Below are positions 1 to 6,076 of a DNA stretch of 17,070 bases, one piece after another; the first letter of the stretch is position 1; every line of letters begins with the position of its first letter. The notes beneath the pieces were generated by a model, which searched no databases, had not been told where the DNA came from, and saw only the letters and a list, made by a program, of their open reading frames with translations. The translations under genes were made by a program, and so were the position numbers. The DNA lies in assembly GCA_031411235.1 (NCBI GenBank), contig JANOAR010000203.1, forward strand, positions 1-17,070. Direction: 5' to 3'. This DNA comes from JANOAR01 sp031411235. GTDB lineage: Bacteria; Verrucomicrobiota; Verrucomicrobiia; Verrucomicrobiales; Verrucomicrobiaceae.

Positions 1-1080
1 AGGGGGAGGCGTCCCCTGCCCTGCGGCTCGCAGCTCGTTTGATCTTCCGCCTTCTCCCCCTTCGATGTTGGAGGTTCGATGTTGGGTGTTCGATGTTCCT
101 TGCGGCATCAAATGCAAGGCCAGCGCGGCGAGCCTTGCAGCGTCAAAGGTATCGCCCGAGAGTCGGGCTGACTGCGCGGCATCGAGCAAGGCGGATAGCT
201 CTTCCTTGCGCGGTGGTGATGAGGCTGGGCGGGCGCTGGCGAGGAAGCGCCACGCGCTGTGCTGCCACTGAGCGAGGTCGCGCAGCGCGGCATCGTGACT
301 GGGGGCAAAGCCAGCGCTTTGGGCATCGTTTTGAAACACGGCCAGGAGTGTATGCAAGCTACTGACAAGGCTGCGAATGATGGCGCTGGCGGGCTCAGTA
401 TAGAGTGGCTCGGTGGTGATGAATGAGAGGTCGAGATCGCGCATGGGCCGCCACTCGGGCGAGGCGGCACTGAGCGCCGACTGAAGAGCCTGGAGATGCT
501 GCGTCGCGCTGGCGACCGTGAGACGAGACTGCGCTGCATCAAGGGCCACACTGGCCAGCCACTTGGCGAGAGTGCTGCTATGCTCGCTACCTGCGAGGGG
601 CTCGCGAAGGGTGGCGAGGAGACTGCCGACGGCAGCGATGAGGGCGGCGGTCTGCTCGGGGCGTGGGCGCAGGCTCGGCGTATCACTCAGCAGCAACGGC
701 AGCGAGAGGCAGAGACCCGCCCAATGGATGTGCGGAGTGTTGGCCCGCAGCGTTTTCAAGGCGAGGTCGATGACGTCGCGTCGCTTGTCCGGCGGGCTCT
801 CGCGGCACATCGTATGCCGCCACAGTAGGTAGTCGGGGCGCTCGCCTTGCTTGCCATCTTCCAACCGCCAGGCATCGCGCACGGCGTTGCGGGTGGGTTT
901 GCCCTCGGTCTTGCGCAGCTCACGTTCGACGCTGGCGATGATCTGCCGCAGTGGCAGCAGCGGTGCAGGCGGTGGCGGCGAGGAGCGACGCCGAGAGTCC
1001 TGGCGTGGATCGCGGCGTGAGTCGTGACGTGGGTGAGGCTTGGGCGCAGGCATGGTTGGAGGGGGCCGGGAGCGTGGCAT
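1..1080 (-). CDS. Unrecognised protein, C-terminus beyond left edge
   Basis: Reading the minus strand from an ATG at 1080 gives 360 codons with no stop to the window edge, so the gene is incomplete at its 3' end. The N-terminus (about residues 1-45) is basic and rich in Pro, Arg and Ser (MPRSRPPPTMPAPKPHPRHD). Residues of about 45-115 look like a compact alpha-helical domain (IIASVERELRKTEGKPTRNA, then RPDYLLWRHTM). The rest is Ala/Leu-rich and helical, with no signal peptide, no membrane segment and no catalytic motif I know. Codons show GC-rich third positions, which supports this frame over the overlapping frames. Near residues 328-340 it reads through the TTCGATGTT repeat as GTSNTQHRTSNIE, so the last part may be repeat-derived rather than native. 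It is divergent from cvfB. ATG at residue 10 is an alternative start. I do not recognise the family. Confidence 0.7.
   Translation of the reverse strand, partial: MPRSRPPPTMPAPKPHPRHDSRRDPRQDSRRRSSPPPPAPLLPLRQIIASVERELRKTEGKPTRNAVRDAWRLEDGKQGERPDYLLWRHTMCRESPPDKRRDVIDLALKTLRANTPHIHWAGLCLSLPLLLSDTPSLRPRPEQTAALIAAVGSLLATLREPLAGSEHSSTLAKWLASVALDAAQSRLTVASATQHLQALQSALSAASPEWRPMRDLDLSFITTEPLYTEPASAIIRSLVSSLHTLLAVFQNDAQSAGFAPSHDAALRDLAQWQHSAWRFLASARPASSPPRKEELSALLDAAQSARLSGDTFDAARLAALALHLMPQGTSNTQHRTSNIEGGEGGRSNELRAAGQGTPPP
62..99. repeat. TTCGATGTT decamer repeat, short copy
   Basis: Three TTCGATGTT units separated by 5-6 bases (gaggt- and gggtg-type spacers) occur in 38 bp. The sequence matches the right arm of the larger inverted repeat at 2184-2300. 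It lies inside the open reading frame of the leftmost gene on the other strand, where it is read as NTQHRTSNIE. Confidence 0.75.
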
Positions 1081-1124
1081 GTGTCGGCGTAGAATGCGAG
1101 CGCGGAGAGCGATGCTTTGGCTAA

Positions 1125-1301
1125 GCCTTGACCATGCAGTAGAAATCTACTGCGGCTGGCTACGGCCCACCACTGCTGCGTCAGGCCGAGCTTTTTGCGC
1201 CATCGAGTGGTGAAACCACACTCAGGCCCAAAAAGCTCAACCTTCCTTGCATTGGCGGCCCTCGCTCAGCCTCGCGACGATTTCTACTGCATGGTCAAGG
1301 C
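1125..1301. repeat. 177-bp imperfect palindrome (fold-back element)
   Basis: A perfect 23-bp inverted repeat (1125-1147 and 1279-1301, beginning GCCTTGACCATGCAG) encloses a second inverted repeat (GAGCTTTTTG at 1188-1197, CAAAAAGCTC at 1229-1238) and a central GTGGTgaaACCAC (1207-1219). All three pairs share one axis at position 1213, so the whole element is a single palindrome with no net insertion between arms. The stretch from 1148 to 1187 matches its partner only partly. It fills most of the 275-bp spacer between the divergent genes at 1080 and 1356. It could be a MITE-like or REP-type element, or a long structured leader. No transposase is nearby. Confidence 0.8.
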
Positions 1302-1355
1302 AAAGGATTAGAACCAGATGCGCGGCCTGCACTTGCCTGCTATGCATGGCGGCTC

Positions 1356-2198
1356 ATGGCTATCCTTGGCAAATTCAATACTCTCCGCGTCGCACGTCAG
1401 TCGGCGCATGGTTTCTATCTCGATGGGGAGGCGCTGGGCGACATCCTGCTGCCGCGTGGGCTGGTGCCCGAGGGCACAGCCATCGACGATCAAGTCGCCG
1501 TATTTATCTACCGCGACTCTGAGGATCGGCTCGTCGCCACCACCGAGAAGCCGCTGGCCCAGGTGGGCGAGTTCGCCAGCCTGCGCGTCACGGGCGTGCA
1601 TCGCAGCATTGGTGCCTTCCTGGATTGGGGCTTGCCCAAGGATCTGCTGCTACCCCATCGCGAGCAAGAGTCGCCCGTGCGCGAAGGTGATGATGTGGTG
1701 GTCTATATCCAAGTCGATGAAAAGACCGACCGCATCCATGCCACGGCACGGATCGAGAACCATCTGAGCAATGAACCGCCACGCTACGAGATCGGTGAGC
1801 CCGTGATGATCTACATCACCCGCGAGACGCCGCTGGGCTATGTGGCGCTGGTTGAAAGTAAGCATCTCGGCCTGCTCTATCATCAAGACTTGCGCGTACG
1901 CGTGCATCCTGGCCAGCGCCTCACGGCCTACATCGCGGCAGTGCGGGAGGATGGTAAAATCGACCTCGTGCTCGACTCCTCGGGCAGGCTCCGCGTGACG
2001 AGTTTGGCGGATCAAATCCTTGCCGCGCTGGAAGCCAACGGTGGCCGCATGGAACTGGATGATGACAGCTCGCCCGAGGCGATACGGGATGCCCTGGGCG
2101 CGAGTAAGAAGGCCTTCAAACAAGCCATCGGTGCGCTCTACCGTCAGGGGAAGATCAAGCTGCTGAAGCCGGGGATCGCCATGAACACCGAACACTGA
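1356..2198 (+). CDS. cvfB: CvfB/YitL-type S1 RNA-binding protein
   Basis: A 280-residue protein with the CvfB layout: S1-like beta-barrels followed by a C-terminal winged helix. Residues of about 1-62 form the first barrel (GFYLDGEALGDILLPRGLVP). About 68-132 form the second, with the typical VTGVHRSIGAFLDWGLPKDL. About 145-208 form a third (GYVALVESKHLGLLYHQDL). About 213-275 form the winged helix (LADQILAALEANGG ... KAFKQAIGALYRQGKIKLL). In characterised relatives the protein binds RNA and influences expression of virulence or surface genes; its exact role here is unknown. Length matches the family. No Shine-Dalgarno motif precedes the ATG. The final residues MNTEH and the TGA stop lie in the first degenerate units of the intergenic AACATCGAA repeat, so the C-terminal tip may have been set by repeat insertion. 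The family call is firm; the regulatory role is inferred from homologues. Confidence 0.88.
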   Translation: MAILGKFNTLRVARQSAHGFYLDGEALGDILLPRGLVPEGTAIDDQVAVFIYRDSEDRLVATTEKPLAQVGEFASLRVTGVHRSIGAFLDWGLPKDLLLPHREQESPVREGDDVVVYIQVDEKTDRIHATARIENHLSNEPPRYEIGEPVMIYITRETPLGYVALVESKHLGLLYHQDLRVRVHPGQRLTAYIAAVREDGKIDLVLDSSGRLRVTSLADQILAALEANGGRMELDDDSSPEAIRDALGASKKAFKQAIGALYRQGKIKLLKPGIAMNTEH

Positions 2199-2300
2199 AC
2201 GTCCAACATCGAACATCGAACATCGAACATCGAATGGGGAATAGGATCGATCCTTCGATGTTGAATGTTCGATGTTGAAAGTTCGATGTTCAATGTTCCC
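2184..2300. repeat. Large inverted array of AACATCGAA / TTCGATGTT units
   Basis: The left half carries degenerate then perfect AACATCGAAC units (perfect from about 2205 to 2233). The right half (2254-2298) carries TTCGATGTTG-type units. The arms are separated by about 20 bases around AGGATCGATCC. The two halves are complementary, so the region could fold into a long stem in RNA or single-stranded DNA. It separates cvfB from the symporter gene and could act as a transcription boundary, although no U-tract follows. Equivalent repeats are, to my recollection, dispersed through Verrucomicrobiota and Planctomycetota genomes, where they yield spurious MFDVRCSMFDV-type peptides. Confidence 0.85.
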
Positions 2301-2309
2301 TCTTCCCCC

Positions 2310-3917
2310 ATGTCTTTCCCCCTTCTCGACGCCTTCGTCATCCTCGCCTACTTCGTCATTATCATCAGCATCGGGCTGTCGCAGCGGAGCAAGAGCGGCA
2401 GCGTCGAAGGCTTCACGCTGGGCGACAGACAGATCGCGTGGTGGGCGGTGCTGGCCTCTATCCTCGCGGCAGAGATCAGCGCGGGCACTTTCTTCGGCGC
2501 ACCGGGCGAGGGCTACGCGCTGCGCAACTACACCTACATCCAGCTCATGGCGGGCTACCTGCTGGCGCGAGTGGTCGTCAGCATCTGGTTCGTGCCGGCC
2601 TACTATCGCCACAATGTGGTGAGCGTGTATGAGTTCCTCGAAGTGCGCTTCGGGCCAAGGACACGGCGCTGGGCTTCGGCGGTGTTTCTCGTCACCCGTG
2701 TGCTCGCTAGCGGCACGCGGCTATGGGTGCCCACGGTGCTCATCGTGCTCGCGTGGCGCGTCTTTGTGAATCCGCAGATCACCCCCATGAATGAGTTCTG
2801 GCTGTATGCCGTCGCGCTCGTCGCCATCACGGTGCTCACCGCTTTCTACACCTCGCTGGGTGGCATTCGTGCGGTCATTTGGACGGATGTGATTCAGATC
2901 ATCGTGCTGTTCTCAGCGCTGGGTTTTGCCCTGTCATTCCTGCTCGGCCACACGGGCGGTTGGGCCGCGCTGAGCGGCGCGGTGCAGGAGCCCTGGGTCA
3001 TCGACTGGGGCAAGCCCGACGCGCAGGTGCCCGGCGTACTCGGTTGGGTGAAAGGCATCCTGGAAACCGAATACACCGTGTGGGCGGCCTTCCTCGGCAG
3101 CACCTTCGTGACCCTCGCCACGCATGGCACCGACCAGGACATGGTGCAGCGGATGCTCACCGCCAAGAATCAGCGCCAGAGTGCCAAGGCCACCATCCTC
3201 TCCGGCCTCGCCGACATCCCCGTGAACTTCATGGTGCTGAGCATCGGCATCCTGCTCTACGTTTACTTCCAGCAGAACCCCGATGTCCTGCTGCCGAAGA
3301 ACCTCATCTCGGGCAAGACGGATAGCTCGCAGGTCTTCCCCTTCTTTATCTTGAATGTGATGCCCGTGGGCCTGCGTGGCCTCGTCATCGCAGGCGTGTT
3401 GGCCACCGCGATGGGCTCGCTGAGCACCGCGCTGAATTCCCTCGCCACCAGCTACGTGCGCGACTTCCACTTTCGCTGGTTTGGCGAGCCCGAGACGGAT
3501 GCTGGCAAGGTGGGCGTGCTGCGACTTGGCACCGTTATCTTTGCCGTCCTGCTCATCGTCGTCGCGCTCGGCACTGCGTGGGTGAAGGCCCACCACCCTG
3601 GGCTGCGCATCATGCCGATCATCCTCGGTATCTTCGGCTACACGTATGGCTCGCTGCTCGGGGTCTTCATGGTCGGCCTCTTCACCAAGACGCGCGGCAG
3701 CGACGCTGGCAACGGGATTGCCATGCTCGCCGGCTTCATCGTCGTGGCCTACCTGAGCGGACTGGATAAAGACCTCGCCATCGTCTTCGGCAGTGATTGG
3801 AAGGGCCTCTGGCGGGCCGAGGCAATGCCCGTCATCGAGTTCCCCTGGCGCATCATGTTCGGCACCGTGGTAACCGCGAGCGTGGCGCTCTGCTGGCCGT
3901 CGCGGCGGGCGGCGTAA
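2310..3917 (+). CDS. Sodium:solute symporter (SSS/SLC5 family)
   Basis: A 535-residue polytopic inner-membrane protein predicted to import a small organic solute with Na+. About 13 hydrophobic helices are visible, beginning at residues 8-24 (AFVILAYFVIIISIG). Family hallmarks include GFTLGDRQIAWW after helix 1, the Gly-rich AAEISAGTFFGAPGEGYALR, TAFYTSLGGIRAVIWTDVIQ in the middle, and a charged loop HGTDQDMVQRMLTAKN. The frame stays open upstream to 2265, but those 15 codons (MFDVESSMFNVPSSP) are translated intergenic repeat, so I place the start at ATG 2310, directly before the first transmembrane helix. The start is preceded by a pyrimidine run and has no Shine-Dalgarno motif. The propeller gene follows after 72 bp on the same strand, so the two may be co-transcribed. 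The substrate cannot be told; sugars, sialic acid, proline and inositol are all known for this family. Confidence 0.9.
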   Translation: MSFPLLDAFVILAYFVIIISIGLSQRSKSGSVEGFTLGDRQIAWWAVLASILAAEISAGTFFGAPGEGYALRNYTYIQLMAGYLLARVVVSIWFVPAYYRHNVVSVYEFLEVRFGPRTRRWASAVFLVTRVLASGTRLWVPTVLIVLAWRVFVNPQITPMNEFWLYAVALVAITVLTAFYTSLGGIRAVIWTDVIQIIVLFSALGFALSFLLGHTGGWAALSGAVQEPWVIDWGKPDAQVPGVLGWVKGILETEYTVWAAFLGSTFVTLATHGTDQDMVQRMLTAKNQRQSAKATILSGLADIPVNFMVLSIGILLYVYFQQNPDVLLPKNLISGKTDSSQVFPFFILNVMPVGLRGLVIAGVLATAMGSLSTALNSLATSYVRDFHFRWFGEPETDAGKVGVLRLGTVIFAVLLIVVALGTAWVKAHHPGLRIMPIILGIFGYTYGSLLGVFMVGLFTKTRGSDAGNGIAMLAGFIVVAYLSGLDKDLAIVFGSDWKGLWRAEAMPVIEFPWRIMFGTVVTASVALCWPSRRAA

Positions 3918-3989
3918 CTTTGCGGCGTGGTGGGATGTCCTTCCTTTAGTGTACTATTGCCGATCCATCTGACCCTCCACCACCCCACC

Positions 3990-5057
3990 ATGAACTCACT
4001 GCCACGCCGCACTTTTATCGCCAGCGCTGCCGCCTCGATCCTCGCCGCGCCCTACGTCCGAGCGCAGAGCAAGACTGCTCCTGAATTCCACGGCAGCATC
4101 ATTGGCCACGGGGCGCACCGCTATCGCGTGGACAAACTGTGGAGCCAGGCCGACCCCGCCAAACATCCTGTGAAGGATTGCCACGAAATGGTGCAAGCAA
4201 GTGATGGCCGCCTGTTCCTGCTGACCAATCACAAACAAAACAACGTCCTCATCTACGACATCAAAGGCGCATTGCTGGGGTCTTGGACACTGGGCTTCAG
4301 CGGTGCCCACGGACTCACCCTGCATCGCGAGGCGAGTGGCACGGAGTTCCTCTACCTCACCGACACCACAGGCCGCGTGGTGAAGGCCACACTCGATGGC
4401 AAGCTCGTCCTGGAGCTGCCGCATCCCGCGAAATGCGGAGCCTACACCGAGAAGGACAACTACAACCCCACCGAGATCGCCATCGGCCCGAATGGCGACA
4501 TCTACGTCGCCGATGGTTATGGTTCACAGTTCGTGCTGCGCTTTGATAAAGAAGGCCACTACCTGAGCAAGTTCGGCGGCAAAAGCACCCAGCCCGTGAA
4601 CCCCGGCAAGTTCATGCAAGCCCATGGCATCGCCCTCGACACGCGCGGCGACCAGCCCCTGCTCGTCATCACCGAGCGCATTCGCAATGAGTTCAACTGG
4701 TTCACCCTGGACGGCGAATTTGTGCGCGGCGTCTATCTCCCCGGTGCCTACATCAGCCGCCCCGTCATCCACGGTCAGCATCTGTATTCCGGCGTCTGCT
4801 TTGGTGCCAAGCCCAACGACTACCGCATGTGGCAGGGCCGTGGTTTCGTCACCATCTTGGATGCGGCTAATAAGGTGGTGTCCAATCCCGGTGGCCAAGC
4901 GCCCCAGTATGAAGATGGGAACCTGAAGGTGATGCTGCAAGACCAGCCCATCTTCAACAACTGCCACGACGTGTGTGTCGATGCTGCGGGCGACTTATAC
5001 GTCTGCCAGTGGAACAGCAGCCAAGTGTATCCCTACAAGCTGCATCACGAGGCGTGA
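3990..5057 (+). CDS. Exported NHL-type six-bladed beta-propeller protein
   Basis: A 355-residue protein with a Tat-like signal peptide: LPRRTFIASAAASILAAP, then YVRAQS with a likely cleavage after AQ or RAQ. I chose ATG 3990 because it places the RR motif near the N-terminus; the 21 codons upstream (from 3927) look untranslated. The mature part has repeated NHL-like blades: ASDGRLFLLTNHKQNNVLIY, HGLTLHREASGTEFLYLTDT, PTEIAIGPNGDIYVADGYGS, AHGIALDTRGDQPLLVITER and CHDVCVDAAGDLYVCQWNSS. Each has the hydrophobic-G-D-hydrophobic-Y-V turn of the family. Such propellers act as binding scaffolds, lactonase-like enzymes or lyase-type proteins in the periplasm; no catalytic set is evident here. Its place 72 bp behind a solute symporter suggests a role in handling the same compound, which is inference. 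Confidence 0.8.
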   Translation: MNSLPRRTFIASAAASILAAPYVRAQSKTAPEFHGSIIGHGAHRYRVDKLWSQADPAKHPVKDCHEMVQASDGRLFLLTNHKQNNVLIYDIKGALLGSWTLGFSGAHGLTLHREASGTEFLYLTDTTGRVVKATLDGKLVLELPHPAKCGAYTEKDNYNPTEIAIGPNGDIYVADGYGSQFVLRFDKEGHYLSKFGGKSTQPVNPGKFMQAHGIALDTRGDQPLLVITERIRNEFNWFTLDGEFVRGVYLPGAYISRPVIHGQHLYSGVCFGAKPNDYRMWQGRGFVTILDAANKVVSNPGGQAPQYEDGNLKVMLQDQPIFNNCHDVCVDAAGDLYVCQWNSSQVYPYKLHHEA

Positions 5058-5099
5058 GGCTGAGCGGTTTCCACGAAGCCCTATTAGCCCGTACCCCCT

Positions 5100-5189
5100 C
5101 CCGGTGCCGTAGGCACCCAAGCCGTATCTTCCCGGTGCCGGAGGCACCCAAGCCGTATCTTCCCGGTGCCGGAGGCACCAGAGCCATTA
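5100..5189. repeat. 31-bp tandem repeat, 2.9 copies, each with a hairpin
   Basis: Units start at 5100, 5131 and 5162. Units 1 and 2 are identical over 31 bp except for GTA versus GGA in the loop; unit 3 diverges after the hairpin. Each unit carries GGTGCC-(3 bases)-GGCACC followed, in units 1 and 2, by CAAGCCGTATCTT. It begins 42 bp after the propeller stop codon and could serve as a 3' processing or termination barrier for that transcript. A related GGTGCC/GGCACC hairpin occurs at 12590-12608. Confidence 0.85.
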
Positions 5190-5212
5190 GCCGGTGGTGA
5201 AACCACCGGACA
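5181..5212 (+). repeat. REP-like palindromic element, copy A
   Basis: Contains the perfect hairpin CCGGTGGTgaaACCACCGG (5191-5209) with a conserved flank ATTAG before it and ACA after it. The whole 32-bp element matches the reverse complement of copy B (5356-5387) at 31 of 32 positions. The same hairpin core, GTGGTgaaACCAC, sits at the centre of the 1125-1301 palindrome. Confidence 0.82.
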
Positions 5213-5221
5213 CCATGAACC

Positions 5222-5355
5222 CAACGCGCCGATCCAAAGCATTGCGCCCTGGAAGGGTGCGAGAGGCGATGAATGGCGGTGGGCGATGCGGAGGTTTCTC
5301 GCGCCCCTCCGGGGCGCGGGGGCGCGGGGGAGGCAGTGGTGATTGGGCCGGGGAT
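5222..5355. repeat. GC-rich hairpin cluster between the inverted REP-like pair
   Basis: This stretch holds further short palindromes: GCGCCCTGGAAGGGTGCG near 5251 and GCGCCCCtccGGGGCGC near 5299. There is no convincing coding frame. Its composition differs from the flanking genes (long G runs near 5317). I read it as part of a mosaic of non-autonomous repeats; the GCGCCCTGGAAGGG motif resembles dispersed repeats I recall from Planctomycetota genomes, but I cannot verify this. Confidence 0.5.
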
Positions 5356-5387
5356 TGTCCGGTGGTTTCACCACCGGCTAATAGCTC
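5356..5387 (-). repeat. REP-like palindromic element, copy B
   Basis: Inverted copy of the element at 5181-5212, with CCGGTGGTttcACCACCGG at 5359-5377 and the CTAAT flank on the right. One mismatch in 32 positions. It is followed at 5388-5406 by another palindromic motif, CTCCCtccGGGAG. Confidence 0.82.
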
Positions 5388-5417
5388 TCCTCCCTCCGGG
5401 AGGGGCTGAATAGTTAC

Positions 5418-5795
5418 CGAGAAACAAAACTTGGAGTGGAGGAGTCTCGGTGGTGCTGGCGGAGATTCTCCGGTGGCACGGCGGAGTGTGCAGGGTGCTG
5501 GCGGAGATTCTCCGGTGGCACGGCGGAGTGTGCAGGGTGCTGGCGGAGATTCTCCGGTGACGCGGCGGAGTGTGCAGGGTGCTGGCGGAGATTCCCCCGC
5601 GAGGGGGTAGCGCTGGTGAAGTGGCGGCGGAGATTCTCCGGTGATGCCGCAGGGTGTCGGTGGTGGCAGCGGAGATTCTCCGGTGGGGTGCCGGACTCTC
5701 GGGAGTGGTGGCGGACAATTCCTGACGGGAAAGGCGACTCTCGGGAACGGTGGCCGGAATCTCTGGCTGGTTCATCCGGGAAGTTAGGGCGCAGG
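5418..5795. repeat. Array of eight or nine 42-bp units, strictly periodic
   Basis: The palindromic core CGGAGAtTCTCCG begins at 5460, 5502, 5544, (variant) 5586, 5628 and 5670, always exactly 42 bp apart. Degenerate units continue in phase at 5712 (CGGACAATTCCTG) and about 5754, and one partial unit lies upstream at 5418. Units 1 and 2 are identical over 42 bp, unit 3 differs only in GACG for GCAC, and units 4-8 diverge widely outside the core. No unit shows an insertion or deletion. Both strands stay open through the array: plus gives 14-residue repeats CWRRFSGGTAECAG, minus gives HRRISASTLHTPPC. Neither looks like a typical protein. 42 bp equals 14 codons and also about four turns of B-DNA, so either a coding repeat or a same-face protein-binding array would keep this period. 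Confidence 0.85.
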
Positions 5796-5852
5796 GCAGC
5801 ATCGAGTGCCGCGCCATGATACCGCCCAGCGCCCGAACTTCCCGGATGAGCC
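5769..5852. repeat. Long inverted repeat with CATCCGGGAAGTT arms
   Basis: Arms at 5769-5792 and 5829-5852 are complementary at 22 of 24 positions (core TCATCCGGGAAGTT). Partial complementarity (GGGC, ATC) continues inward around an axis near 5810.5, so it is a single 84-bp palindrome. The left arm overlaps the last degenerate unit of the 42-bp array. No U-tract follows on either strand, which argues against a simple terminator. Confidence 0.8.
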
Positions 5853-5946
5853 CTTTATTCCAACCGCAAAGTTCGCCTGGCGCTTCGCGATCGTACCGAG
5901 CGCTTTGTGATGGGCAGTGGAATCATGGGCCTAGCTAAAGCGCCCG

Positions 5947-6005
5947 CACTCCAGGACGCTTCGCGATGTTGGAGCACTTGCTCGGGCGCGAAGCGTCTTG
6001 GAGTG
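5947..6005. repeat. 19-bp stem hairpin downstream of the desaturase gene
   Basis: CACTCCAGGACGCTTCGCG (5947-5965) pairs with CGCGAAGCGTCTTGGAGTG (5987-6005) with only one G-T position, around a 21-base loop. It lies 71 bp past the stop of the desaturase gene (minus strand) and could stabilise or end that transcript. No T-run follows on the minus strand, so I class it as a repeat or hairpin rather than a firm terminator. The stretch from 5853 to 5946 holds nothing else I can name; GCTTCGCGAT occurs twice (5882 and 5958). Confidence 0.75.
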
Positions 6006-6076
6006 ACAAACACTTTATTTCGCCCTCGTCGAAGCCCAGGACTTCCCAACATAAGTTCAATCCAAAAGGTGCAGTG

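Noticed and set aside
1081..1355. tRNA or small RNA gene in the spacer
   Set aside because: No cloverleaf or known RNA motif; the structure is fully explained by the two-arm palindrome, though a transcript is not excluded.
2265..2309. Upstream start of the symporter
   Set aside because: The extra residues MFDVESSMFNVPSSP are translated repeat; the first helix begins just after ATG 2310.
1650..2612. 320-residue minus-strand ORF
   Set aside because: It is antisense to cvfB and the symporter, crosses the TTCGATGTT repeat and has no recognisable domain.
5418..5795. CRISPR array
   Set aside because: The 42-bp units are contiguous tandem repeats with a conserved core and diverging flanks; there are no equal-length unique spacers and no cas genes.
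5368..5817. 149-residue minus-strand gene with RRISASTLHTPP repeats
   Set aside because: Same reason as the plus-strand frame; it also ends inside the REP-like element.
5436..5819. 127-residue plus-strand gene with WRRFSGG repeats
   Set aside because: Open only because a 42-bp repeat without stops is a multiple of three; the opposite strand is equally open, composition is odd and part lies in another palindrome. Kept as a possibility in the findings only.
5947..6005. Rho-independent terminator of the desaturase gene
   Set aside because: The stem is strong, but no T-run follows on the minus strand and the loop is long.
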